Source: W1P20-047 sp051878795 (GTDB lineage: Bacteria; Actinomycetota; Coriobacteriia; Coriobacteriales; Eggerthellaceae). Taken from it: a DNA stretch of 36,515 nucleotides. The notes beneath the pieces were generated by a model, which searched no databases, was not told where the DNA came from, and saw only the letters and a program-made list of their open reading frames with translations. The stretch covers positions 1 to 36,515 of the forward strand of contig JBJEKU010000097.1 in NCBI GenBank assembly GCA_051878795.1, given 5' to 3'. Shown piece after piece: positions 23,878 through 32,530 of the stretch. Every line of letters begins with the position of its first letter. The stretch's first letter is position 1. The position numbers and the translations under genes were made by a program.

Positions 23878-26391
23878 GTGGCAGACGATACCTATAACAA
23901 CGAATTCGACGATGCTGCCGCCACCGGCGATGCCGACTTCAGCGCCGAAGGGGTAGCGGCAAGCATCCGTCCGACCGATATGAGCTTCCAGATGAAGACG
24001 TCATTCATCGAGTACTCGATGAGCGTCATCGTTTCCCGAGCCCTCCCCGATGTCCGCGATGGCTTGAAGCCGGTTCATCGTCGCATTCTGTACGCGATGA
24101 ACGAAAGCGGCATCACCCCCAACCGTCCCCATTCCAAGTCCGCACGTACTGTCGGCGACGTTATCGGCAAGTACCACCCCCATGGCGACTCTGCCGTATA
24201 CGACGCCATGGTCCGCTTGGCGCAGCCGTTCAGCATGAGGGTGCCCTTGGTGGATGGCCATGGCAACTTCGGCTCCATCGACGGCGACTCGGCGGCTGCG
24301 ATGCGTTACACCGAAGCCCGCTTGGACCGTGCTGCGATGGAGCTTCTGCGCGACCTCGATAAGGAGACCGTCGACTGGCAGCCCAACTACGATGAGAGCC
24401 TGCGCGAGCCCAAGGTGCTCCCCTCCCGTTTCCCGAATCTACTCGTCAACGGATCGCAGGGTATCGCGGTCGGTATGGCAACCAACATCCCGCCGCACAA
24501 CCTGGGCGAGGTGGTGGACGCAACCTGCCTGATGCTCGACAACCCGGATGTGACCATCGAAGAGCTGATGAAGGTCATGCCCGGCCCCGATTTCCCTACG
24601 GGCGGCCTTATCCGCGGCCGCAAGGGTATCGTCGATGCATACAATACGGGCCGCGGTTCCCTGACCGTCGAATCCAAGTACGAGATCGTCGAGAAGAAGA
24701 ACGGCCGCCAAAGCATCGTCATCAAGGAAATCCCCTACGGTGTCAATCGAAACAAGCAGCTGGAGAAGATCGGCGAGCTGATCCGCGATAAGAAGCTACC
24801 CGAGATCTCGAACGTCCACGACGGTGCGGACCGCCATGGTATCGATATCATCATCGAGCTCAAGAAGGATGCCATCCCCCAGGTGGTGGTGAAGAAGCTG
24901 TTCAAGCACACCCACCTGCGCACGGGCTTCGGCTGCAACATGGTTGCCTTGGTCGATGGCGTGCCCCGTACGCTTTCATTGAAGGAAATCCTCTTCTACT
25001 ACATCAAGCATCAGGAAGAGGTCATCGTGCGCAGGACCAGGTACGATCTGCGCAAGGCGGAAGAACGCGCCCATATCGTGCGCGGCCTGCTGATCGCCCT
25101 CGACAACATCGACGAGGTCATCCAGATCATCCGTTCATCCCGCACCGACGCCGAGGCCCGCACGCGCTTGATGGACCGCTTCGGGCTTTCCGAAGCCCAG
25201 TCGAACGCGATTTTGGAAATGCGCCTGCGTCGTCTGACCGGCTTGGAATACGACAAGCTTGCCGGCGAGTTGAAGGAGCTCGAGGAGAAGATCGAGTACT
25301 ACAACCGCGTGCTGCAGGATGACAACCTGGTTCGTGCGATCATCAAAGACGAGCTTTTGGAGATCAAGAAGAAGTTCGCGAACGAGCGCCGTACCCGCAT
25401 CACCAACACCGAAGCGGACGATATCAGCATCGAGGACCTGATTGCGGAAGACGATATGGTGGTCACCATCACCAAGTCAGGCTACGTCAAGCGCATCGCG
25501 CTTTCCACTTACCGCCAGCAGAAGCGCGGCGGCAAGGGCATGCAAGGCGTGAACCTGAAGGAAAACGATTTCGTCGAGCATCTGTTCGTAGCATCGACGC
25601 ATGCATACATGCTCTTCTTCACAACCAAGGGCAAGGTCTACCGCAAGAAGGTTTACGAGCTTCCCGAGGCGGGCCGCCATGCCCGCGGATCGGCAATCGT
25701 CAACTACCTCCGCCTTTCTGCAGGCGAGCGCGTTTCCGCGGTTATCGCAACCAAGGAATTCCCCGAAGACGAATACCTGCTGTTCGCAACGGCTAACGGC
25801 ATGGTGAAGAAGACCTCCATGAAGCTTTATGACCGCCAGCGCGAAGAGGGTATGATCGCCATCAACCTGAAGGATGACGACCAGTTGATAGCGGTCCGCC
25901 GCATCAAACCCGAAGAGAACGTGGTTATGGTATCCAGCGCCGGACGCGCCATCGTCTGGAACGAGAGCGAGGTCCGCTCCATGGGACGCGATACCACCGG
26001 TGTGCGCGGCATGAGCGTGGGCGCCGGAGACCATGTGCTCGATATGGCCATCGCAAAGCCGGACAGCGACCTGTTCGTCATTACGGAGAAGGGTTACGGC
26101 AAGCGAACCAAGCTGAGCGAATACCCCAGCCACCATCGTGGAGGCCAGGGTGTCTATACCATCACCATGACCATCAAGAAGGGCTTGCTTGCCGCGATGA
26201 AGGTGGTCAATGACGACGACCAGCTGATCATCATCTCCGAGGAGGGCGTCGTGGTCCGCACCCCGGCAAGCGGTATTTCAGAGCTGGGCCGTGCCACCCA
26301 GGGCGTGCGTGTGATGAACGTGGATGCGAAGGATAAGGTCACCGCTGTCGGCGTGGTCGAGGATGTGCCGGCCCGCGCCAAGGCGGAATAG
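23878..26391 (+). CDS. gyrA: DNA gyrase subunit A
   Basis: 837 residues from GTG 23878, with AGAGGAG 7 bases ahead. The breakage-reunion subunit. Active-site tyrosine is Y144 (AMRYTEARL). In the quinolone-determining region the residues equal to E. coli Ser83 and Asp87 are Ser105 and Asp109 (HPHGDSAVYDAM), the sensitive forms. The C-terminal six-bladed beta-pinwheel (about 510-825) starts with the GyrA box QQKRGGKG, needed for DNA wrapping. The first 33 residues are an acidic extension (DDAAATGDADFSAEG) ahead of the usual start. Confidence 0.98.
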   Translation: MADDTYNNEFDDAAATGDADFSAEGVAASIRPTDMSFQMKTSFIEYSMSVIVSRALPDVRDGLKPVHRRILYAMNESGITPNRPHSKSARTVGDVIGKYHPHGDSAVYDAMVRLAQPFSMRVPLVDGHGNFGSIDGDSAAAMRYTEARLDRAAMELLRDLDKETVDWQPNYDESLREPKVLPSRFPNLLVNGSQGIAVGMATNIPPHNLGEVVDATCLMLDNPDVTIEELMKVMPGPDFPTGGLIRGRKGIVDAYNTGRGSLTVESKYEIVEKKNGRQSIVIKEIPYGVNRNKQLEKIGELIRDKKLPEISNVHDGADRHGIDIIIELKKDAIPQVVVKKLFKHTHLRTGFGCNMVALVDGVPRTLSLKEILFYYIKHQEEVIVRRTRYDLRKAEERAHIVRGLLIALDNIDEVIQIIRSSRTDAEARTRLMDRFGLSEAQSNAILEMRLRRLTGLEYDKLAGELKELEEKIEYYNRVLQDDNLVRAIIKDELLEIKKKFANERRTRITNTEADDISIEDLIAEDDMVVTITKSGYVKRIALSTYRQQKRGGKGMQGVNLKENDFVEHLFVASTHAYMLFFTTKGKVYRKKVYELPEAGRHARGSAIVNYLRLSAGERVSAVIATKEFPEDEYLLFATANGMVKKTSMKLYDRQREEGMIAINLKDDDQLIAVRRIKPEENVVMVSSAGRAIVWNESEVRSMGRDTTGVRGMSVGAGDHVLDMAIAKPDSDLFVITEKGYGKRTKLSEYPSHHRGGQGVYTITMTIKKGLLAAMKVVNDDDQLIIISEEGVVVRTPASGISELGRATQGVRVMNVDAKDKVTAVGVVEDVPARAKAE

Positions 26392-26425
26392 CCGGCCTTA
26401 AGCACGAGGGCGATGAGATGGAAAA

Positions 26426-26454
26426 GGGAGCCTGCCGGATTCCGGCGGGCTCCC
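26426..26454 (+). terminator. gyrA terminator
   Basis: A 13-bp stem, GGGAGCCTGCCGG with CCGGCGGGCTCCC, loop ATT, 35 bases after the gyrA stop. The trailing T-run is weak. It is nearly identical to the hairpin at 26491. Confidence 0.75.
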
Positions 26455-26490
26455 TTGCCGTTATCCAGGAAAGAAAAGCGGAGCAATAGA

Positions 26491-26525
26491 GGACGGAGCC
26501 TGCCGGATTCCGGTGGGCTCCGTCC
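26491..26525 (-). terminator. Terminator of the DUF151 gene
   Basis: A 16-bp stem around the same ATT core (26491-26506 with 26510-26525), one base from the stop codon at 26527 on the minus strand; TTTTCTTT follows some distance later. It shares GAGCCTGCCGGATTCCGG with the gyrA hairpin. Confidence 0.7.
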
Positions 26526-26526
26526 C

Positions 26527-27066
26527 CTATTCCCGTCGGGTCGCGCTATTCCCCTGGTTTTCGTCTTCGATGAAGTCGTCAGGGGAGATGCCTTCGATGA
26601 AAGAGTGGAATTCGGCTAAATCGGCAGCTTCTCCCCCATCTTTCTTCACGGAAAGCAGGTGCGCGGTTTCCCCCATAACCTGCTCGTCGATCAAAATGGG
26701 GGCGTTTTGCCTCAGGGCAAGGGAAACGGAATCGCTTGGACGGGCGTCGAGTGCTATCTCCCTGCCTTCCTCTTTCAGAAACAAGGTGGAGAAGAACGAT
26801 TTACCCTCCGCTTTATCGATCTCGACCCTGCTTACAAGCGTATCGAGGTTGGTGAGGGCGTCCATGAACAGGTCATGGGTGGAAGGCCGTTCCATACGCA
26901 CTCCCTTCAGGGCGGCACCGATCTGGGCCGCCTCCGTTGCGCCGATCAGGATGGGTACAACGCGGATCCGCGCCTTGCCCACGGTATCCTCGTCGGGACA
27001 GAGAAGCAGCAGGGATGGGGCCGGGGGTTCGGTGATGATGAGGGAGTATACGTTGACTGGAACCAT
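26527..27066 (-). CDS. Bifunctional nuclease family protein (DUF151/BFN)
   Basis: 179 residues. The DUF151 core is recognised: PILIGATEAAQIGAAL near residue 39, RPSTHDLFMDAL near 60, and the signature ALDARPSDSVSLALRQNAPI near 105-122. Homologues are described as nucleases with DNase and RNase activity, and the Thermotoga structure is a trimer; the true substrate is unknown. The C-terminal about 35 residues are acidic and unconserved. ATG 27066 is preceded by AGGAGG at 4 bases. It is the only protein gene on the minus strand to the right of the origin and faces gyrA tail to tail. Confidence 0.9.
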   Translation of the reverse strand: MVPVNVYSLIITEPPAPSLLLLCPDEDTVGKARIRVVPILIGATEAAQIGAALKGVRMERPSTHDLFMDALTNLDTLVSRVEIDKAEGKSFFSTLFLKEEGREIALDARPSDSVSLALRQNAPILIDEQVMGETAHLLSVKKDGGEAADLAEFHSFIEGISPDDFIEDENQGNSATRRE

Positions 27067-27095
27067 GGCGCCTCCTGTTTTGCGGCAACCGTTTT

Positions 27096-27118
27096 ATTGT
27101 AGGGGAAAAATTTTTCCG
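27096..27118 (-). promoter_or_regulatory. DUF151 -10 box with a palindrome filling the spacer
   Basis: Minus strand TACAAT (27096-27101) is a -10 candidate. The 14-bp perfect palindrome GGAAAAATTTTTCC (27104-27117) fills the 17-bp spacer up to a weak TCTTAT -35 position. It may be an operator or simply a curved A/T tract. Confidence 0.45.
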
Positions 27119-27136
27119 ATAAGACGAAAAAAATGC

Positions 27137-27165
27137 TTGCGTTACCAAGGTGTGTATCGTATATT
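27137..27165 (+). promoter_or_regulatory. Promoter of tRNA-Ile
   Basis: TTGCGT (27137-27142), exactly 17 bases, TATATT (27160-27165), 18 bases ahead of the mature tRNA. Confidence 0.8.
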
Positions 27166-27183
27166 AAATGAGCGCGATGACGC

Positions 27184-27260
<77 letters not shown>

Positions 27261-27271
27261 TTTTGTGAATG

Positions 27272-27309
27272 AACGCTCCACTGTGAGTCGAGTTTGCCGG
27301 TGGAGCGTT
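27272..27309 (+). terminator. Terminator between the two tRNAs
   Basis: A 10-bp stem, AACGCTCCAC (27272-27281) with its complement (27300-27309), 18-base loop, followed by TTTATTTAAA. Confidence 0.7.
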
Positions 27310-27342
27310 TATTTAAAGGTTGCGTGTCGTGCACACATATTC

Positions 27343-27418
27343 GGGGCATTAGCTCAGCTGGGAGAGCGCGGGCTTTGCAAGCCTGAGGTCAAGGGTTCGA
27401 TCCCCTTATGCTCCACCA
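27343..27418 (+). tRNA. tRNA-Ala (anticodon TGC)
   Basis: 76 bases with encoded CCA. Acceptor GGGGCAT/ATGCTCC including a G-T pair, D-arm GCTC/GAGC, anticodon stem CGGGC/GCCTG with loop TTTGCAA, T-arm AAGGG-TTCGATC-CCCTT. Its own promoter is not evident; it may depend on read-through from tRNA-Ile. Confidence 0.97.
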
Positions 27419-27426
27419 AACCTTCT

Positions 27427-27457
27427 CTAGCCGGTTCATCCGGCTAGTTTTATTTTT
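27427..27457 (+). terminator. Terminator of tRNA-Ala
   Basis: Stem CTAGCCGG/CCGGCTAG, loop TTCAT, then TTTTATTTTT: a strong factor-independent terminator. The following 220 bases to the next gene show no clear feature. Confidence 0.92.
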
Positions 27458-27679
27458 CAGTCGTTTTACTTGGTGGCTTGGGTTTTCGTATCCCTTTCGT
27501 TCACCTCTTTCGTCTCGATGGCTTTTCCTAAACGATATACTGTCCTTAACCCGACGATTTGCACAAAGCTTAGGTTATCGTGGCTTCGAAAGGGAATCTC
27601 TCTCCCTTGCTTTCCGCCTCCCTCGTGTTAGGCGTGTGTTCGACGGGTTTTGGTTTCATGTCGGAAAGGTATCGGCCAT

Positions 27680-28309
27680 ATGACTGATAAACCCCTGCCC
27701 CAATCGATTGGTTCCGCGAATTTCACCCGCCAGGATGACGGTACCTTCACATGGTTTTATGGGTATTCCCTTACGAAAAGGGATAATATCATCAGTATGG
27801 TGAAGACCATGGGCCTGCTCGCCCTTATTTCCTTTGCAATCATCACCCCCGCTCTGCTTGCAGGGACGTCTTCGAGCCTGGTTGACGTTATCATCGAGTA
27901 TTCGTTCGTGTATTGGATGATCGGCGGAATCTTCATGCTGTCGATTCCTCTTTCCATGCTGATATACCGTGGTACGTATTACTACGCCTATCGGGCGGGA
28001 GGATCCTGTGTCACTGTCTTGGATGCTCCTTGCGGCAGCGTTTCAGACGAGCAGATGTTCTCAGGTGTCGGACAAGCGGCTTATGCGGCGGGCGGTGGAA
28101 GATTCGACGCCCGCATGATGCTCGATGCATACCGTGCCGGCCGTGTTATCGATTATTCGTCCGTAAAGAAGATCTCCCGCGACGCTTCGGGAAGCTCGAT
28201 TTCCGTCAAGGGTTTCATGACCCTCACGAAGGTGTATGCGAATCCCGAAGACCTCGACGCGGTATGGAATCTGCTTATCGAGAAATGTCCGAATGCGGAA
28301 GTGGGGTAA
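27680..28309 (+). CDS. Unknown membrane protein with two helices
   Basis: 209 residues, not recognised. An N-terminal about 40-residue cytoplasmic part (QDDGTFTWFYGYSLTKRDNI) precedes two membrane helices at about 43-61 and 74-96; the remaining about 110 residues (TVLDAPCGSVSDEQMFSGVGQAAYAAGGG onward) form a soluble domain, probably cytoplasmic. The tail (ISVKGFMTLTKVYANPEDLDAVWNLLIEKCP) has the strand-then-helix look of a small PH-like fold, as in membrane proteins with bacterial PH domains, but this is a guess. ATG 27680 is preceded by GGAAAGG at about 10 bases. Six bases separate it from the next gene, so they are cotranscribed. Confidence 0.75.
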   Translation: MTDKPLPQSIGSANFTRQDDGTFTWFYGYSLTKRDNIISMVKTMGLLALISFAIITPALLAGTSSSLVDVIIEYSFVYWMIGGIFMLSIPLSMLIYRGTYYYAYRAGGSCVTVLDAPCGSVSDEQMFSGVGQAAYAAGGGRFDARMMLDAYRAGRVIDYSSVKKISRDASGSSISVKGFMTLTKVYANPEDLDAVWNLLIEKCPNAEVG

Positions 28310-28315
28310 TTCGCC

Positions 28316-28858
28316 ATGACTGCGGTTAAAACGATGAAGGCTGCATTCTTGGTTCTCGCCTTGATTGCCGCGCTTCCCTGCCTTTCTTCCTGTGAAGCAG
28401 TGGATACTGCTTCCGGCGAACCCACTGGATCTGGTACCCCATCGGATTTGGGTGGATCGGGTGATTCCTCCGATTCCATCGTCTCCCTTTCCGGTTATGG
28501 AAGGCTCGTCGAGGATATGGAGGCAGGTCGTATCCCCCAGTCTGCCAATGTCATGTACGACCAGATGGGGAGTCGCCCTGATGTGGATGTCGCTGACGAG
28601 GAAACCATCAGGCGGATTTACGAGGGGCTCTGCCGTATCGAAGTGCTGGGCGAGACGGATATGTCCGTTACCGATTGCTACCACCACATCATATTCACCC
28701 TCCAAGATGGAACGCAGGTCCGATTCGCGTTCGAAAGCGAAGGAATCCTCGACTGTGGAGACGGCTTGCGTTATTCGGTGACGGGCGGCAGCGAGCTTTG
28801 GAGTTTGGTCAGGGATCTGCAGGATGCTCAGATGGGCGTCCTGTCCGAAGATGAATGA
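28316..28858 (+). CDS. Unknown lipoprotein
   Basis: 180 residues. A signal peptide (KTMKAAFLVLALIAALPCLSSC) ends in the lipobox LSSC, with Cys26 the expected lipid anchor, so it is exported and tethered to the outer face of the membrane. A Ser/Gly/Asp/Thr-rich spacer (about 27-58) leads to a domain of about 120 residues with no family I know (MEAGRIPQSANVMYDQMGSR, TDCYHHIIFTLQDGTQVRFAFESEG). The ribosome site is poor; ATG 28334 is an alternative start just before the signal helix. Cotranscribed with the preceding membrane protein. Confidence 0.72.
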   Translation: MTAVKTMKAAFLVLALIAALPCLSSCEAVDTASGEPTGSGTPSDLGGSGDSSDSIVSLSGYGRLVEDMEAGRIPQSANVMYDQMGSRPDVDVADEETIRRIYEGLCRIEVLGETDMSVTDCYHHIIFTLQDGTQVRFAFESEGILDCGDGLRYSVTGGSELWSLVRDLQDAQMGVLSEDE

Positions 28859-28919
28859 TCCGTCCCTGTGTTCCTACGGGAATGGATTATCGGTGCGTTA
28901 CAACCGGAAAGGAGCAATG

Positions 28920-29681
28920 ATGAAGACAAGGAAGGGTATCGTCCTCGGCGCGCTATCGTTCGTGCTTGCCGTGGGGATGTTCGGTTGCGCTTCTGCGAAA
29001 GAAGACAAAGCCGATGATGTGGCAGCTAAGAAGGAAGCTGCCGAGCAGGAGGAATCCATTGCCGACAAGGAAGGGTCCTCAACCGATCAGAAGACCGAAG
29101 GCGATACCGGGGAATCCTCTTCCAAGGGTGCCGGAGCCTATGATTTCGAAGATACCTGCATCGATGAGCATGGCAATGTGACGCTCTATGCCCTGACCGA
29201 ATTGAAGGGTTGGGAGTTGGCGACCTTACTCGATCAGCAGGGCTACGTTTGGAATGAGGATATCCGAACCTGGATGCGCCCCGAAGACGGTGCGTCGTAT
29301 GCCGCTTTGAAGGAATCCGGCGAATACGCTATCGATGATTACAATGCCGCGAACGAGAAGGGCGGCGGTATCCTTGCATTCGGGTTCAGCAACGTTGCGG
29401 GCTATAAGGATGCCGAATCGGCTCTTGCCGGCAATGCCCAGTGCGTGGTTGAAGACAGTGTTTTCGAAGGTGAAGACGGTGCTGCGATCATCTACGGTCC
29501 TTCGATGAAGGAATACCTGGTTCTGATCAGCAAGGCGACCGAGAGCACCCATCAGTTCATGGTCGTGAGCCAGGAAGCTATCGGCAGCGGTTATCTTGAT
29601 GAGGTTCTCGGCGAGCCCGTTGGCGGAACCCTGCAGGAGGTATGGACTACGCTCACGGGTGAGGAATATTACGGCCAGTAG
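28920..29681 (+). CDS. Unknown lipoprotein with acidic linker
   Basis: 253 residues. Signal peptide with lipobox MFGC (Cys20) in GALSFVLAVGMFGCASAK. A charged, Glu/Lys/Ser-rich linker (about 24-72) leads to a domain of about 180 residues (TLYALTELKGWELATLLDQQGY, WMRPEDGASYAALKESGEYAI, ending GTLQEVWTTLTGEEYYGQ) that I do not recognise. ATG 28920 is chosen over the adjacent ATG 28917 because AAAGGAG lies at a better distance (5 bases); the frame stays open to 28824 without a ribosome site. It follows another lipoprotein gene by 61 bases. Confidence 0.75.
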   Translation: MKTRKGIVLGALSFVLAVGMFGCASAKEDKADDVAAKKEAAEQEESIADKEGSSTDQKTEGDTGESSSKGAGAYDFEDTCIDEHGNVTLYALTELKGWELATLLDQQGYVWNEDIRTWMRPEDGASYAALKESGEYAIDDYNAANEKGGGILAFGFSNVAGYKDAESALAGNAQCVVEDSVFEGEDGAAIIYGPSMKEYLVLISKATESTHQFMVVSQEAIGSGYLDEVLGEPVGGTLQEVWTTLTGEEYYGQ

Positions 29682-29749
29682 CGTGCTATCGCGGTGTACG
29701 CTGCCAGCAGGCCGAATTGGAGACCTATCGGCTCCAGGAGGAGGGAATC

Positions 29750-30277
29750 ATGGATTGCGGAGAACGGGAGAAGCTGGAGTTCGCCGAGGATGTGGCGCTT
29801 TCCCAGGCGTCGGGTTTTAGGAAGGGGATTGCCTGCGCGGTTGTCTCATTCGCCCTCCTGGGTGTCGGTTTCGGTTTGATCACCCGTGAATGGTGGCAGC
29901 TTGTGGTTTTCGCAGCTGGTTTATGCATCATGATTCCGCTTTGGGATCGCCAGGTGAAGCGATTCGAATACGCCGCCCAGGAAATGCGGGCGGTCATCGA
30001 TGGTAAATCCTCCGAAATCTCAGAGCCTGCAATGAGGGTGTTCGCCGAAAGCAGGGAATCTCCTAAGACGATGTACATCCAAGCAGTGCTGATCGGTATC
30101 ATCGTTGCTGCCTGCCTGGGTATGGGGGCCATGTTGGCTTGCTTTTCCGTTACTATATTCAACCCCGACCCCGGGATGCTTATGGCGGGTGTGTTCTTTA
30201 TCCTGCTGGGTGTTGTCGCAGCTGTTCCCGCGGTCCAATGGTTGAAGGTGGCGGGGATGCTTAAAAGGCGTCCGTAG
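29750..30277 (+). CDS. Unknown membrane protein with four helices
   Basis: 175 residues; hydrophobic segments at about 26-44, 49-66, 110-134 and 142-165, with a charged middle loop (KRFEYAAQEMRAVIDGKSSEISE) and a short basic tail (LKRRP). No family recognised. ATG 29750 has AGGAGGAGGG 4 bases ahead; the frame also opens at TTG 29717 without a ribosome site. Last gene of the four-gene unknown group, followed by a terminator. Confidence 0.75.
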   Translation: MDCGEREKLEFAEDVALSQASGFRKGIACAVVSFALLGVGFGLITREWWQLVVFAAGLCIMIPLWDRQVKRFEYAAQEMRAVIDGKSSEISEPAMRVFAESRESPKTMYIQAVLIGIIVAACLGMGAMLACFSVTIFNPDPGMLMAGVFFILLGVVAAVPAVQWLKVAGMLKRRP

Positions 30278-30306
30278 CGCCTGCAATCCTGCGGAGCTGA
30301 CCTCGG

Positions 30307-30338
30307 GCGGTCGGATCGATTCGGTCCGACCGCTTTTT
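30307..30338 (+). terminator. Terminator of the unknown membrane-protein group
   Basis: A 9-bp stem, GCGGTCGGA (30307-30315) with TCCGACCGC (30325-30333), then TTTTTG. The parS site begins on the last T. Confidence 0.88.
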
Positions 30339-30353
30339 GTTCCACGTGAAACA
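30338..30353. promoter_or_regulatory. parS centromere site, right
   Basis: TGTTCCACGTGAAACA matches consensus parS at 15 of 16 bases. About 11.5 kb from oriC on the other arm. The rest of the gap to typA (30354-30571) holds a 13-bp palindrome around 30414-30426 (ATGCGA-t-TCGCAT) and a small stem CACCGG/CCGGTG (30526-30542). Confidence 0.9.
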
Positions 30354-30571
30354 TCTTGTATCCGGTGCGGTGTGTTTCCGGATGTATGCCGTTGAAGACC
30401 TGAGTCATCGATTATGCGATTCGCATTTCCATCAGCTGTAAGGATTTCTGATGATATGGCGGTATGCGGTGATTCGGTGGTGCCGGCCGTGATACTGTAG
30501 ACAATCGGCAATTTGTCAATTCAAGCACCGGGCTTTCCGGTGTCGGTCAATAGATTCGAGAAGGATTCGGT

Positions 30572-32395
30572 ATGAGGCAAGAGCATCTCCGTAATGTTGC
30601 GATCATCGCCCACGTAGACCACGGTAAAACAACCTTGGTCGACCGCCTGCTGTATACGGCGGGCGTATTCCGTAAGAACCAGCAGGTTGCTGAGCGCGTT
30701 CTGGACAGCAACGATCAGGAACGCGAGCGTGGAATCACCATTCTTTCCAAGAACATCTCCATCCATTACAAGGATGTGAAGATCAACGTCATCGATACTC
30801 CGGGGCATGCAGACTTCGGTGGCGAAGTCGAGCGTGTTCTCAATATGGCCGACGGTGCCCTGCTTATCGTCGATGCCTACGAAGGCCCCAAACCTCAGAC
30901 CCGTTTCGTGCTGTCCCATGCGCTAAACCGCGGATTGCGCATCATCGTGGTCGTGAACAAGATCGACCGTCCGAATGCCGATCCCGAAGGTGCGGTCGAT
31001 AAGGTGTTCGACCTTATGGTCGAGTTGGGTGCGAGCGACGAGCAGCTCGATTTCCCCGTGATCTATTCTTCTGCGGTCAACGGCTACGCCCGTTATTCGG
31101 CGGAAGATGACAATATGGATATGATTCCCCTGCTCGACACGATCCTCGAAGAGGTACCCGCCCCCGAAGTCGATCCCGATGCCCCTGTCGCCATGCAGAT
31201 CTGCACGGTCGACCATAGCAGTTATGAGGGTCGCATCGGCGTCGGACGTCTGCGTAGCGGCACCTTGCACGAAAAGGAGCAGGTTCTGGTCGTCAAGGCC
31301 GACGGAGTCCAGCGCAATGCCATGATCCGAAAGGTCTACACCTTCGAGAACCTGGGCAAGGCCGAAGTTCCCGAGGTCCATGCGGGCGATATCGTGGCGG
31401 TGATCGGCATCGAGGATGCCGACATCGGCGATGTGGTGACCGATCGCGAAAATCCGGTGGAAATGGAACCTATCGCAGTCGAGGAACCCACGATGGCAGT
31501 CGTGTTCGAGGCTTCCACCAGCCCCCTTGTGGGCCGTGAAGGCGATATCGTCGGTGCGCGTCAGCTGCACGAGCGCCTCATGCGCGAGAAGGAGAGCAAC
31601 ATCTCCATGCGTATCACCGAATGCGAAGATGGGTCCGGGGTGGAAGTTGCGGGCCGTGGTGTTCTGCATCTATCCGTACTCATGGAAACCATGCGCCGCG
31701 AGGGTTTCGAATTCCAGGTCGGTCGTCCCCAGGTCGTGTACAAGATCGACGAGAAGGGCAACAAGCTGGAACCCATCGAGGAGGCGACTGTCGACGTTCC
31801 CAACGATTACGCGGGCAAGGCCATCGAGGTTATGGGTACTGCGGGCGGTATCATGGAGGACATGGTTTCGGATGAGACCATGACCCATTTGACTTTCAGG
31901 ATTCCCTCCCGCGGCACCATGGGTTTGAAGACCCGCATACTGAATGCAACCCATGGCGAGGCCATCCTCTTCCATCATTTCAAGGAATACGGTCCCTTCT
32001 CCGGTGAGATGATGGGCCGTCGCAACGGTTCGATGATCGCCATGTCTACCGGTAAGGCGGTTGCCTACGCCTTGGATACCCTGCAGGAGCGAGGCCGCAT
32101 GTTCGTTTCGCCTGGAGACGAATGCTACGAGGGCATGCTCGTGGGTGAGAGCGCCAAGGAAGGCGATATGGTGGTGAACGTCGAGAAGACGAAGCAGCTG
32201 GGCAACCAGCGTTCTTCCACGGCGGATAAGGCGATCCAGCTCACTCCCCCTATCACCTTCACCTTGGAAGAAGCCCTGGAATACATCCAAGATGATGAGC
32301 AGGTCGAAGTCACCCCGCTCAGCATCCGTATGCGCAAGCGCATCCTGTCTACCATCGACCGCAAGAAGGAAGCGAAGCGCATGATGCAGGGATAG
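30572..32395 (+). CDS. typA: Translational GTPase TypA/BipA
   Basis: 607 residues, the family length. A ribosome-associated GTPase of the EF-G/LepA group needed for 50S assembly and growth under stress such as cold. Seen: G1 AHVDHGKTT (13-21), the G2 region RERGITI, G3 DTPGHADFGGEVERVL, G4 NKIDRPNA, G5 SAVNGYA; domain II; domains III and V; and the BipA-specific C-terminal part (VNVEKTKQLGNQRSST, LTPPITFTLEEALEYI, SIRMRKR). ATG 30572 is preceded by AAGGA at 6 bases. Transcribed alone. Confidence 0.97.
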   Translation: MRQEHLRNVAIIAHVDHGKTTLVDRLLYTAGVFRKNQQVAERVLDSNDQERERGITILSKNISIHYKDVKINVIDTPGHADFGGEVERVLNMADGALLIVDAYEGPKPQTRFVLSHALNRGLRIIVVVNKIDRPNADPEGAVDKVFDLMVELGASDEQLDFPVIYSSAVNGYARYSAEDDNMDMIPLLDTILEEVPAPEVDPDAPVAMQICTVDHSSYEGRIGVGRLRSGTLHEKEQVLVVKADGVQRNAMIRKVYTFENLGKAEVPEVHAGDIVAVIGIEDADIGDVVTDRENPVEMEPIAVEEPTMAVVFEASTSPLVGREGDIVGARQLHERLMREKESNISMRITECEDGSGVEVAGRGVLHLSVLMETMRREGFEFQVGRPQVVYKIDEKGNKLEPIEEATVDVPNDYAGKAIEVMGTAGGIMEDMVSDETMTHLTFRIPSRGTMGLKTRILNATHGEAILFHHFKEYGPFSGEMMGRRNGSMIAMSTGKAVAYALDTLQERGRMFVSPGDECYEGMLVGESAKEGDMVVNVEKTKQLGNQRSSTADKAIQLTPPITFTLEEALEYIQDDEQVEVTPLSIRMRKRILSTIDRKKEAKRMMQG

Positions 32396-32469
32396 AATCC
32401 CAAGAAGAGATGTTACGTTTGTCTGGTGGGTTCACCTGAATCGACCCCATCCGACGACATTCGGAATAG

Positions 32470-32497
32470 GGCCGGCGGCGGTGGGTTGCCGGCCTTT
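32470..32497 (+). terminator. typA terminator
   Basis: Stem GGCCGGC/GCCGGCC (32470-32476, 32488-32494) with an 11-base loop, then TTTCC; a weak T-run. Confidence 0.6.
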
Positions 32498-32530
32498 CCA
32501 ATCCACCTGAAACCCAAGGAGGGATTTCCC

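Noticed and set aside
27343..30277. Genomic island inserted at tRNA-Ala
   Set aside because: tRNA genes are common integration sites, but no integrase, no repeated tRNA 3' end and no shift in base composition are seen.
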